From Myoxocephalus aenaeus (Eukaryota; Chordata; Actinopteri; Perciformes; Cottidae), in the NCBI GenBank assembly GCA_038501785.1, contig JBAMJR010000040.1:2570501-2634500 (forward strand): a stretch of 64,000 nucleotides of DNA, in the 5' to 3' direction. Shown here piece by piece: positions 12,904 to 26,200 of the stretch. The notes under the pieces were generated by a model that was given only the letters and a program-made list of their open reading frames with translations, was not told where the DNA came from and did not search any database. Each line of letters starts with the position of its first letter. Within the stretch, counting starts at the first letter, position 1. The translations under genes and the position numbers were made by a program.

Positions 12904-15900
12904 CACAAGAAATGTGAAACCTTGTTTTATTGAAAACCTTGCTGGTGTGTATTTTGTGCAACAAACCAACACAGACATAAACTGCATGCTTCTGAATGCT
13001 TCAGCACCAAAGTCATTGTACTGACAGGATTCTGGTGAAGTTAGCTTACCCTTTGGTGGATCCTCTGCGTTTGAATGAACATGACAAATTTACAGAATTA
13101 GTAATAAATCCTACCTTCACGATGATGAAATACATTTACAGAGCAAATAGGTTCCTTTGGTCAACTTAAATGTTAATCAACAAAACTGTTAAAGGTTTCT
13201 AAGATATGTATTGTAATGTTTAGCGGAAGGCACAAGTTAGCAACAGTGCACTATTGTACATTAAATACTGAAAGTACACAGGGGATTATTCACTCTATAG
13301 ACAGTTGACACAATTTCCTCAGTACTTAGCAATAACATTATAACACAATATCAATGTGAAAAATTGTTTGACAGCGAAATCTCAGTCTGAGAGTCCAAAC
13401 AAAACATTCAGACATACTAAAGAATGATCAGATCCAGTTTGAATAAAAGGTATCACGCTGAAGTATTTGGTTTTCACTTCATGATGCAGTTCATAATCAC
13501 AGCACTGAGTTGTAAAAGGTGCAGCGATGGTAATATTGATACAGAACACTGTGTCCTGTGTTATGTGTAGACCTGAATGTTCTCCTGTTACTACAACCAA
13601 TACACCTACTTACATTACTGCAAATTGAATGTACAACAATAAATGGATATTAATTTAGGCTCAAATAGGTCTTAGTAGTACCTCTGTTAAGTAGAGGTGT
13701 TACAGAATTTGCAGGTTAAACCATAATGTCACTTTTTCCCGATCATAACAGACAAATATTCCAGCTACTATTTGCAACTTTCATTTAGGAGCAGGCACAT
13801 TTTGTAGAGCGCAGGTTTCTGTTGTAAGTTAACTGCTTTAACAGGATTTCATTTGAGGCCTTTAGGGCGGGATGGTACCTGGGTTGGCTGGAGGTGGCAC
13901 CACCTCTTCAGTCCTCGCTTTGGTCTCCAGTCTCTCCAGCTTCTGAGCCTCGTAGCGCTTTCTGCCCTGCTCCTCTTGCTCTTGACAGGCATACTACAGA
14001 CAGAGCAGACAGCACACAGTATGAGCACGTGTACAGGTGGGCACACCCGTTGAAATACCTGTCGCTGCACGGCTGCATGCAGAATAATAAAAAGGTGTAT
14101 CACATTGACCTTCAAGACACAAGACAAGTGAAATGGAATTGTCACAGTGTTTAATATGAAGGGAGGGTCAGATAGAAGCTTACAGGTAAAATGCCAACTT
14201 TCCATGTACCTTGATGGGCGGCACATCCATGACCTTATTGACATTCTGCAGCGAGCACGGGACGTACCACAGCGCTGCCTTGTTGGCCAGCTTTTTGGCA
14301 CCTGCAATCACAATAATAAAGGTTGAATTATTGTACGGAGGGACATGTCAGTAAGGAATTTTACAGCTTTCTTCCACCAAACAAAGAGACACAATCTACT
14401 CTGAGTTTTGTGACTGCACACCAATTAGCAACAAGTTTGAACTTTTCTTGAAAATAAAACAATGGCGCAAACAAGTTTTAAATAGCTGTTGTGACTACAG
14501 ACACTTTCATTAATAGCCCAATAAAAGCCTATTTAGTTTTTAAGAAATCCAGTGTCGCTGCCTGAACATTAGTCTTTCTTCTGCAGACAAAGGAGTGAAC
14601 AACAAATGAGGACTTTGTTCAAAGACAATCGTTCAGAACACAAGCTCACGTTCACTAAACACAGTCCCTCGGTTAGTGCACAATTTAGCATAATCCCTCA
14701 GTCCCGAACTCTGCATTTTCATGTTATGATTATAAAAATGGATGAAATACGATGGCAACTCACTCATTAAATTCTTTGGACAAATATTCTTCTTTACAAT
14801 AGTGTGTCACAATAATGCGTCAACTGCCAAAACATAGAGACGCTCATAGTTTGACTTTGAAAAGATTTTCATGAACAACGTTTTCGAATATGTAGATGAC
14901 ATTATAAGAATATGTCAACTGAAAAATTCCATAATATGTGACACCGCTATTATTTCAACTTTCTTTGTTATTTGTTCTTTACCTAAACCTCATTTGGACT
15001 GACAAACACATGTTGAATAAAGCTGCATTAAATAAGACTCATTATAGAAGTATTTGTTTCTTATTTGGCTAGTTTGTTTAACTGTTTAAATATTTATAGT
15101 AGTACATGCTATTTTTTGTCTTGAATATCTTGGAAAATGTATGTAACCTGAACAGTTTATCCCTCTTGTAAATCTCTATATAACCAACGTCATCCACTTT
15201 GAGAGAAGTGCATGTACGTATCGGCCCAAGAAGAGATATATGGTCCAACATTTCCATATGTCTCCATATAGTACATAAAACGTTTCGGTGGTTGGAGGCA
15301 TTAGCGCTTTGCCTTCCCACAGAAAGTTAAGACTCAAAAGAACAGAAGACCAAACTCGTAGAAATCACATCTCATAGCAATCAGGCGAAGCGGTTGCCAT
15401 AGCGATATCAGTTCTATTCTGCTTACACTTTTTCTCTTAATTCGCTAACGGAGAGAAAGGAGCTATTTTGAGGTTGTTATGGCACACAGGGGAGGACCAC
15501 AGATTAAAGACAGCACAGAGCCAGCCGGTTCGAATGAAATCACTGCCTTCAGTGTTAAAGGCTATTACTTGTATGTACTTGGTGGATTGATGTGTCTCGT
15601 TACGACTGATGAAGCCTTTGATTAGATTCATTTATTTGATGCCATGGAATTCAATTGGCCAACATGTTTGACTGTACTTACTTGTGCTAAATGCACATGA
15701 ACTTAAAGCTGCATAACTGTGCACTGCATGTACATGGACCTAAAAATAGGACATTTATCAAATGAAAAAGTAGCAATGAAAGTGAAGAATTGTGACTTTA
15801 CTGTGTGGACTCTAATCAACGGCAAACAGACGGAGACTTCGCAGTTGGAAATGTGAAGTTAAGAGAACAGAGTGGGAGCAGAGGCTTATGGCAGACTTCT

Positions 15901-18743
15901 CTTGGGGAATAACATTTGCATTTTACACCCGAGTTAAAACTGTGCAGACAGCCGGGCCGCGTTGCCATGCCGACCGCGCTTCTCTCCTCTCATTGGCTCC
16001 CACGCTTGCCTGCAACCAGGAAGTTGCCCAGAGGAGAAAGGCATATTTACATATCCTTGACTCTATACCAAGACTGAGTGACTCCAGTCTATTAATAGCT
16101 TCCTGCTGGACCTTTTGAGTGAACTATGTTTAGGATGGAGGGAGGAAGAGGAGGAGTGAGAGAGGGACGGAGGGTGAACCAATGGAATGAACCATTCCCA
16201 GTCCACCTAACGACCTTTTTTGGTCAGAATGTAACCAGGGAACTGGCTTTGAATTTCAAATCCCTCTGCATCAAATGAAGACAATGTCAATGTTTGACCA
16301 TGTCATTGCCGGAGCTGCACCCGTATTACCTTCACAGTGTGTCTCCCAAAACGGCACGGATCATTCCTCAACATGCGTGCAGTAGCATGCACTTTGTGAG
16401 GGGAAAAGCAAGTTATGGACCTCAGTCGTAACGTGCGCTTTCCTGCGACATATTCATCTTGTAGAATGGCTGTAAAATTTTGTCAACACTGAGAAATGGG
16501 TTTATTGTATCTGTTGGTTTCTGTGCAACTGAATTCAGTCACGAAGGAGAGGTTTCCACTAGCAGGAGGGACAGCTGGCTTACTTAGTTAGCATTAATGA
16601 ATTAGTGAATAGGAAGGTTTTGGCTGCATCCACTCTGAACACAAGCTCCACAAATCTACCAACTCAAATTTCCACACTCTGTGGCATAATGCTCAATAAA
16701 CATGGCACGTTGACTTTGTGCGTGCTTTTTCAAGTTCATCTGGTAGTAGCTTTAGAACAATGCATGTAAAGGGGACTCTGGCAGCGATGATGACAGCTGA
16801 GACAAATGGCACCTGGCAGTGGTGGTGCTATGTTTTTTAATTGATGGTGTATCGGTGCAGCGGAGCACTGAGTGCTTCAATGTACAAGAACCGCCCGTGA
16901 GCGGCAGGATATTACACAGGAAACAATCCAAGTAGCATCACTTGGCTGATTTTACAGAATTATAATGTCAGCAAACAGAAAGCAGTAATACAATATACTG
17001 ATGTAACTGTAGCAACAATGGAAACCACAACCAGAGAGTCTGGCAGGCTGAAAAGAAATAAAAAACAAATCGTATTATTCAGATTGTCAGTGTGTTTATC
17101 CTAAAACGTTTGATTCATTATGGGACAAAACTCCAGCAAATTGGGTTTTTAACTACAAAGCAAACCAGTAGCTGGTCTCCAGCAGCTCTTTTTTTTTACT
17201 ATCTGATAGGCAGCAGAATTCCCAAACGCTTTGCTCAGTCATATTTAATTATAAATTAGAGCATTTTTGGGTACTGATTTGAGTGTTCACATGGGTGCTT
17301 AAGTGGGCGAAAGATCCCTCCAGCACTACTTATGCATCATCCAATCCACTTTAATCTAAGTTTAAGGCGTCAATCACTACTCCATACCATTTTTGAAGTT
17401 TCCTAAACGCACATTTTCAGTGCTTTGAACAATCCCAAATTCCAGTATGCTCGAACATCTTTCATTTCTCATTTTGTTTCTCCTTTCCTCCTCTTTTTTG
17501 TCCTCGTTCCCTTTACAGCCACTTCCCCCCCATCCATCTCTTTCCCCTCCAACAGTTTCACTTGATTTATCGCTCTGTTTTACTCGTTCACCCCTCCGCT
17601 CTCCCCCTTGACTCTTGCCCACTATCCTTCATTCTTTCTCCGAGCAGAAAACCCCCCTGTTTTCTTTTCTCCCTCCTGAACACCATGTTCCAGGCTCAGA
17701 GACAGTGCAGTGAGGATCGTTCTCAGTGCTTGATCCCCATGATCAAAAACACAGATTTTCCATTGTGCTGAGCCAAGCTATACTTTTAACGAGACCAAAG
17801 CCCACTCTGGGATGTTATAGCTTGATAGGGATGAATGAAATCATGCCACAAGTAAAGTTGTGGTGTAGAGCACTTTGGCTGAAAATAAATATACAATACT
17901 TGTGTTAAGCATTATGATATATTTGTGCAACATTTTATGGATTATAAAGTGATTCTACAAAAAGTTCTGTTGAACCATGACTTTTACCCTGTTGCAGTAA
18001 TGTCTGTCTTGTTACAGACCTCAGTTACGCCCTGTGGAAAATATGTTGCGCTCATTGTATTTTTTGTTTTACATCATTGTATGTATTATATGTTATATTT
18101 ATTTGATAGATTGTCTCTCCTGCTGTGGGTGATCATGACTGGATATTAAATAATCCAGACAGGTATGACTAATGTTGTTCAATGAGCTGTAGAGCTGAAT
18201 ATAAACCTAAATATACAGTATATCAAAATATTGTGTGTGTATCTTCACATATCATTATTTAAGCATGTGCAGTTGTGTGCCCAACCAGGATCATGGCAGG
18301 AACTGTCATGCTTATTTTAAACCTCAACTCAACCCACAATGCATTGCTCTCAGCTCTGTCTATGCATGCGTATGTATGTATGTATGTATGTATGTATGTA
18401 TGTATGTATGTATGTATGTATGTATGTATGTATGTATGTATGTGTGTGTGTGTGTGTGTGTGTGTTGGGGGGGAACAATCTGTGTATGTTGTGTTTATGC
18501 AAATGTGTGCCAGAGTGTACATGCAACACAAGCATTATCACCTCTGCAGGAATTTTCTGTATGTGTGTTTGTTCCAAAGGTGGCCGTGTGCAAACACGTG
18601 TGTATTCATACTTGAATGTTCCGTCTTTTTTCTTTGTCTGGCAATTTCACATCTGCAGTTCTGGTGCGTGTGCATGCAAAAGCTGGATGTGTGTGTAATG
18701 CGTGTGTGTGTGCGCTTGAGCACATGCAGTTATCTAATGTGGA

Positions 18744-18816
<73 letters not shown>

Positions 18817-19062
18817 TTTCCGAGATATGCATGTGTATGTTCATGCATGTTTGTACATACATGGGTACATGGAAATCTGTGTGTGCCAATGTGTGTGGGT
18901 CTGTGTGTATATTAGTGCGCATGTGCAATCCCCCCAGCGGGGACAATCATCACGGCTCGTGCCCACACTAGGCAGCCTCCCCCTTGGGGGCCATGACTGA
19001 GGCCTGCCTGACGAGATGTTGCCTGACTGACTTTGGAACCTGGTTTGCTTGCCTCCCTCCCC

Positions 19063-19095
<33 letters not shown>

Positions 19096-20191
19096 GCGCG
19101 CAAAAATACAACGATACGCGCACACAGCGTAATCTACATAGTGTTGCAGAATGAAAGAAGCATGAGCATTGATGTTCACACAAAATTTCAAAAACATGCA
19201 TGGCTGCACAAATACAGACACTCGAAGTGTGCATGAAACACAAAGGTGCATCAAATTATAAATATAAACCACATATGCAAGTCTATAAACAAACAGTAAA
19301 ACGTATTATTTTGTGCTCCTGTCCAAGCTATTCAATATTTTGCCTGGGAAAATATCTAGCAGGAACATGTAAAACCCTGCAAGTCCTGCCTCAGTATGAA
19401 ACTTCTTTCAGAAAGAAGCGAAGTGTGTGTGTTCAGTCTGTGTGTAAAGACATGTAGGTGTGTGACTTTTTCTATGCAGAATGTGTCAGCATGTGCATAT
19501 CAGGCTCTGTATGCACGGAGGTCAAAACCGCATGTGTGTGTCAGTATGCGTCGGGTGCGTGTGTGCGTCGTGTCGGAGCGTGTGTGCAGGTACATCCACT
19601 TGGCGTCCGTGTCTGACTGAGCCACAGTGTGTGAGGCCTGACGCTAAGCCGACATGACAGAAGCAAATAATGTCTGCTCCCGTTATCTTCTCTTCCCCCT
19701 CGGCCCCGCAGGAACCTTTTAAAGGGCCAAACACTGATTAAATCACACACACACACATGCATGCAAGTACAGATTCACCCACTATGCATAAACATACTGT
19801 GTCACACGTGCACACATATGCAAACACACATTCGCAAAATGATGCATGTAAATGCGGGGCTCAAAGAGCAACACACACACACACACAACCTTTCTCTCAG
19901 TTATTGATATAAGAACGGACAACTCCTTTGAGCTTGGAATAGGATCTAATTTATAAAAACATATGGACATTCATACGTTCACATGGATAGCAGCTGTATA
20001 TGACCTACTTCCTATAGCCATGACCTCATAGACCACCAAGCCGCAGCCTCTCCTCTGCCTCTCCTTTTAATGTAGAAACTGCTTGTACTTCTGATTTGAG
20101 GACAGTACTGGAAAATGTACACTGGTATTCTCATAAATACTCCTAGATTGATATAGATGTTTAATATTTGTGCTTTGTTAGACTGACATTA

Positions 20192-20273
<82 letters not shown>

Positions 20274-23200
20274 TTGGGCAGATGTTGTGTTTGGCCCATG
20301 TGTCCCAGAGGACCTCACCTCCTCGCCTGCTCTCGACACAAGCTGAAGCTACACTCATCTACGCTACACCCACACTGCCCTAACGATAACCTACACTTAG
20401 ACTTAAGACACGAAGTGACATGCGCCTGTTTTTATTCTGTTTTATCACAGAATAATCTGTAACATTAAATGCTAATATGGCGGTAATGTATTCTAATTTT
20501 GTTTTTATAAAGTAAAAATGTGCTTCTAAAAGTCTAAATATCTAGTATTTACAACACATATGCGAGGATGTCGTGGCAAAATACAGAGGGACTGGCTTTT
20601 GTAAAACATTGTTTTTGTCCATTATATGAATAAATAAAGAATATAGAAATAAATCCTTGATTACTGCACTGTAACATTTATCAAACTAAACTCTTCCTGG
20701 TCGTCCCTTTTCGGGGTCCTTCCTGATAGGCAGGCTGTCCATGCCGATGCCTGTATGCATGTACGCGGCTCTCCACCTGCCATCTCATGTCTCTGCCTCC
20801 GCCTCCGTCAACCAGCTTCCAGCCCAGCAACCAACCAGCCAACCAACCAACCAGTACAAGCCTGTTGCTAGGGCAACGGCTGTCTAGGGGATACTTCTTT
20901 TGTTTCTCACACCTCCTTTTCTTCATCCCTCTGTCTCTCTCTTTCCTACTCTCACTCTTTCTTCCACTTTCATTCCCTGTGCTATCTTTTTACCCATCAA
21001 TATGTCTGTCTGCCTCTGCCTCTCTGTCTCACTCTCTCGCTCTGTCTCCTTCCCTGTCTCTTACAGCCTTGAAGATGGACGGGTTGCTCTAATCTGGGTT
21101 ACTTACTTCTAACTACCAATTCAGTAAAAACAAAGTACAATTGTATTTGTAATACATCAAGAAAAACATTTCCTCAATGCTACTGAAACTAATTCACACC
21201 AGCATTACCGCAGATATATTGTGCATGTGTGTGTATACGTGTATTAATAGGTGGAGATATATTGTGCAAGCATGTGTGTGTATTAATAGGTGTAGATATA
21301 TTGTAGATATATTGTGCATGTGTGTGTATAAGTGTATTAATAGGTGTAGATATAGTGTAGATATATTGTGCATGTGCATCTATACATGTATTAATAGGTG
21401 TAGATGTTCATCATCATGAACTCCAGCAGTACAGTATGGTCAGCGCGTTACATGAGGTTCTACCGACAGTCTGTGCATCACTGTTGCCACTGGCATTTCA
21501 GAGACAACGCTAGGTCAGTCCAATGTGATCCTCCCCGCGTCTTTTCTCAGGGGACTCTGGCCTGTGTGCGTGTGCGTGTGTGCGTGTGTGTCTGTGTGTG
21601 TGTAATTCTGCATACATACACAATGTGTGTGCACACGCTCTCATGTGTACACAGCATGCATTAAATGTGCACATATCTTAATAATAGATAAGAATTACAG
21701 ACTGCATCACTTGGAAAACATTCTAAAACTAGAAATCAACATGGCTCTTAGTTTCAATAGAAACTAAAAGCCATGTCACAGAAAGTAGTGCAGGGCCTCT
21801 TGGAAGCAGTGTTTCATCTTTCATGCCTCTCATGGCTGTGTTACTTATTGTGTGCTGCCCTCTACTGGTGAAATGTTTTTATTCCTTCTGACCGAACCAG
21901 ACTCTGGATAACTTGGACTTGAAATGTTTCAGAAGACCACAAATATAAACAAATTGTGATGGAAATAGATTATTACATTCACAGTTGCTTCACAGCATTT
22001 AAGAAAATAACTTTACGGGCCCACGTATAGCCAAATTCATAGCCGTCAATTATGTACATTGTGTGCATGGCAGTGATAAGAGTAAGTACTCTGACGCAGC
22101 CAAAATAATATTGACTAAAAATGAATTGAAGCAGACGTGACAACTTTTAAATGTAATTACTCAACATTACATTGTTTTGACACTCATCCCATGACTTCTG
22201 GTTTTGGTTTGCTTGTCTTTTTGCAGCCCTAGTTATTTCCTCCGCCAAGGTTTTGTTTTGTGGTTCTACTTGTTTGTCAGCAGAATAATGGAAAAAAACT
22301 AAATTTCCATGAAACTTGGTGACACACAAGAATCTCAGGGAGGAAACTAAAATGGTCTCTGACTTTCATGAACATTGTGAGATAGGGCATAGCCTTTGTG
22401 GAAGACTGCGCTCTCAGAGTGCCCGTCTAGTTATAGCATACATTATCGGTGGCAAGCAGTAGTATATGTGTATAATATATTTGTATCCTTATGTAAGTGT
22501 GTGTTTTGTCCGTCTTGCTTGTGAATACTTGTGAACCTGAATGCCTGTCATTCTTTCTGATTCTCTGCAGTGATGTGGGTAAGAATGAGGGTAAAGGTAA
22601 ACGCAGGCTGAAACTGAATTCTTTAAATTCCATATATTGTTACCAGAGTTGTAACAGCATTATTAATATTACTTTTGTAAACAAAGGCAGAATTTCAATC
22701 ATATGCCTGTAATGATAGTTCAGTTCATGATTCATTTAAACATATTATCACACAGTTATATATGCCTGTTGAAAAAGTATAAAATATTAGTAAGTCACCT
22801 GTCAGGATGTTTTCAGCTAAGACTTTGACCTGCACCTCCAGTGAGTGCTGAGAGGCGTAAGTGATCTCAGCTGTGACGTGGGCAACCTCGCCAATGAACA
22901 TGGGGAACAGGAACTCTGTTTTCTCCACCCGAACCAGAGCCGCCATGCAGCGGTCCTAGAGAAGAAACAGCAAACTTACACCAATATCGTACATACTTTC
23001 ACAAGATTAAAAAACACTCACACCCCACTGATGACCAGCAACAACATCAGCACATCTTCTTGAGCATCAGCCTGAGAATTTGGTTTGAGTTGTTTGTATT
23101 GATTACTCTGTAAAGCCACGACTGATGTGATGTTATTATGTAGGGTAACACAATTCAATTAATTAATCTAACTTGCTTAGTGATACTGAAAAAAAGCACT

Positions 23201-26200
23201 CCAACTGTAGCTGTTTGACTTAAGTCAAGTTAATGCCACTAGCCTTCTCTTCATTAGCAGTTTTATCTCATTTGGGGTTTGGTTTAGCGAGATAAAAGGG
23301 ACATATCTGTTACAGGACCTCCAATATGCTGAAGTTTCAAGACAGAACCACTTTTTTTTCAAGCGTTTGTTTGCATGACGTTATATTCTCAACTTTATCT
23401 TGGGACAAAATATCTCATTTAAAGATTTGGTCTTTTTTCACATTCCATTGATAACGCCTGAGCTTCAGATGGGTTGTGTCGAACACACTTACAGACTCAT
23501 GAGACATAACACCCTTCTTTGATGATGAAGATAATATAAACCCAAATCGCACATATTACACATCTACAGCAATGATTACACAAAATGATGTAGACCGACC
23601 ATGACATGACCCTTGACACATGATACTCCATGAAAGATTATTAACGCCGTCATTATTGGTTTAAAATGTCAGCAAAGGTGATATTACTACACACATCTAG
23701 GCTCTTTACCAGTATCGTCTGTGTTATCTAGAAACACGAATAGCACGAATCTTATTTTACGTTAAGCTAAATTATTTCTGGTAGCAATACATCCCGACTT
23801 AATTTAAGAAATATTTGCTTTGCTTTGTTTGCTTGTTTTGATCGGACTTTTTTGCAATGAGGTAGTTTATTTAGTTAGTTTATTTACAGGCAAAAACAGT
23901 AACTAAATAAGTGTCAATCATTCTAAGGCAAATACTGAGGGGCTTAGTGCAGACATGAACCATTTCTATCAAAGCCAGGAACTGAGTTGGGAAAAAAACA
24001 AAACATTCATAGATCATTTGACCATCATTTCTCCAGTGCCACGTGACTCCACAGAGAAGATAATCAAACAAGTTAAAAAGTTACCGAGATGTCTATGAAA
24101 GATGTTTTTAAACAAAAAGAAAAATGTTATCAGGGGAGGAAGATGGGCATGGACACAGGCAACTTAGATCTTAAGATCTAAGTCTTTATCAGAATTCTTT
24201 ATCTTCCTGGTTCACGCTGGGTGTTTTTATGTGAAGTGTAACTTCAATAGCAACTTGTTCCCAAGTTAAATAGTTATGTGCTTTATTGTGAGCTGCCATA
24301 AATCTCAAATACTTCAAACCTAAGGAATTGCAAACACCAGGACAGAATCCTGCTGACCCTTCATATAACATGACACAAATCCTTAACATAAAACATAGAA
24401 ATGGAATTAGATATAATAACACTCAAGTAACTTTTACATTTATAAATGGTGGACAATATATTATAGAATAAAGGAGTTAGCTTCAAACCTGAAAGTCATT
24501 TTTTTATTGAATTGGGACTTACATTTCTTTGATGATTTTAAGAATACACTGCTATTCTTTATCACAACAGTCCCATGTGTAAATGTTTGTTGTCTCCACA
24601 AATGTGTTTGTCTTAATATCTTATCTGAACAATCGGCAGGATATGATCACATTGTTGTTGTAGGTGAGATGAAAAAGTATGCAAGTTAAAGCCAGTTAAA
24701 GTTCACTAGGTGAAAAGTCAAAACAAGACAATCTGGGTGAGGCAATACTGACAAACAGCAACATTAATGCAGCCATGCGGTTTGGACATCAGAGATTTAA
24801 AGCTGTTATAAACTGTTACTATACAAGGTGAACTATGTGGAATGTTGCCATGATTTGGACAGTGAACTAATGCCTCAAATTAAATAAACCAACTATTATT
24901 TTAATTCTGGACAAACTGTGTGCATAAACATTGTATGATCTCTAAAACAGTGGTTCTAATACATTTATATCTCTAAATACAACAATGACTCATCACATGC
25001 TGGAGAGAGAATCAACACTAACAAAGAAACTCTTTTGTTTGTTGGAGCACTTCACATGTATTGATTATTATGCATTTACCATCTGTTTATTCAAGGTTTA
25101 AAAAGAACAACATATAATACTGGACAAATGTATGATTGGACAGTTCACATATTTTGCTACGGAATAAATTAACCTCATAACAACTTAAGAAGAGAAGTCT
25201 TGCAATCTTTATTAACTCACAGTGCAGTAAAGCAGGATGGGTATGGTCTGAATGTAGTTGGCGTCTCTTACCCCGTTCTGTGTGTTGCAGTGTCGTGTGC
25301 CAACAATGCATCCGGCTTCCTCGATCATCTTGAGGATGATGCCGCCGTGGACGTTGCCCACAATGTTGGCGTCGTCTGGCCGCATGATCCTGCAGTAAAG
25401 AGAAGATTAGTTAGCATGACTGAGGATTACAACATCTGTTTTTAGGATCTTGTTAGAAGACTTCATGGGATCTTGCTTAGAAATAATATACTATTGATCA
25501 ATGAATGTGAAAACTGACCGTTCACTTTTATTTTTAAGAAGGAGAAGCCGCAATAGATTGTAACATTGTTGATCAATGATTTTGAAGTCTCTTCTTACTC
25601 TAACAACATCTGTGCTAGGTGTTTAAAATACAGGCCTGGGCCAACAACATAAGATGTGCCGAGGCTGTGTGTTACTGAGCGGTTAAGAAGAGCATTTCAA
25701 TCACCTGACATTTAGTTTAGTTTCTGATATATTCAGTTAAATCAGGCTGATATTTAATTGAAGCAGGCTTTAATATATGACAGGTTGTTTGTTGAAACTG
25801 GGAGGACACTGGGGACATATTTGCTGTGATGTACTCATGAGTTGTGAGGACTTCTATCAGGCAAAACCCGTTATCGCTGGAGTATTTTCAAAAAGAATTT
25901 GACTCCATCCTCCACGTCTATCTGATGACTAGATACAGTAGTATCACTGACATGCTGGCATGCTGTCATGTACTTCAGCTGTTTCCATTTCCTCAGTGTG
26001 TGGGTTGAACTAGTTCAACCAGTTACAATCCAAGCTGCTCACATACTCAGCGCGGTCACAAACACGCCAGGTAACGCACCGCTGCACTGAGATCTGACTA
26101 ATCAAGGGAATCAGACAGAAAAGCTTGACAAAGGGTGTGTTCCAAAACGAAGCCAGGAGATCCACATCTTGACACCATTAGCAATCCACAGGAAAGTCGT

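Larger units (their letters stand above)
14302..22798 (-). other. acot7 intron 3 (8.5 kb), microsatellite-rich
   Basis: Intronic between exons 4 and 3. It contains dense simple repeats from 18.37 to 19.09 kb, a (TA)n at 20.2 kb, a pyrimidine-rich stretch at 20.9-21.06 kb, a ~45-60-bp minisatellite at 21.21-21.41 kb, a short imperfect hairpin at 21739-21776 and a dispersed repeat at 22.23-22.43 kb. Long open frames at 18.2-19.3 kb are Cys-Val and Thr-His translations of GT/CA and TATG repeats. No exon is recognised. Confidence 0.8.

Noticed and set aside
13849..14307. 152-codon minus-strand frame spanning acot7 exons 4 and 5
   Set aside because: It is frame-shifted relative to both exons and reads through the intron; a shadow of the real exons.
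18235..19300. Many long open frames up to 241 codons on both strands
   Set aside because: They are Cys-Val, Thr-His and Tyr-Val-Cys-Met translations of GT, CA and GTAT microsatellites, with no exon structure.
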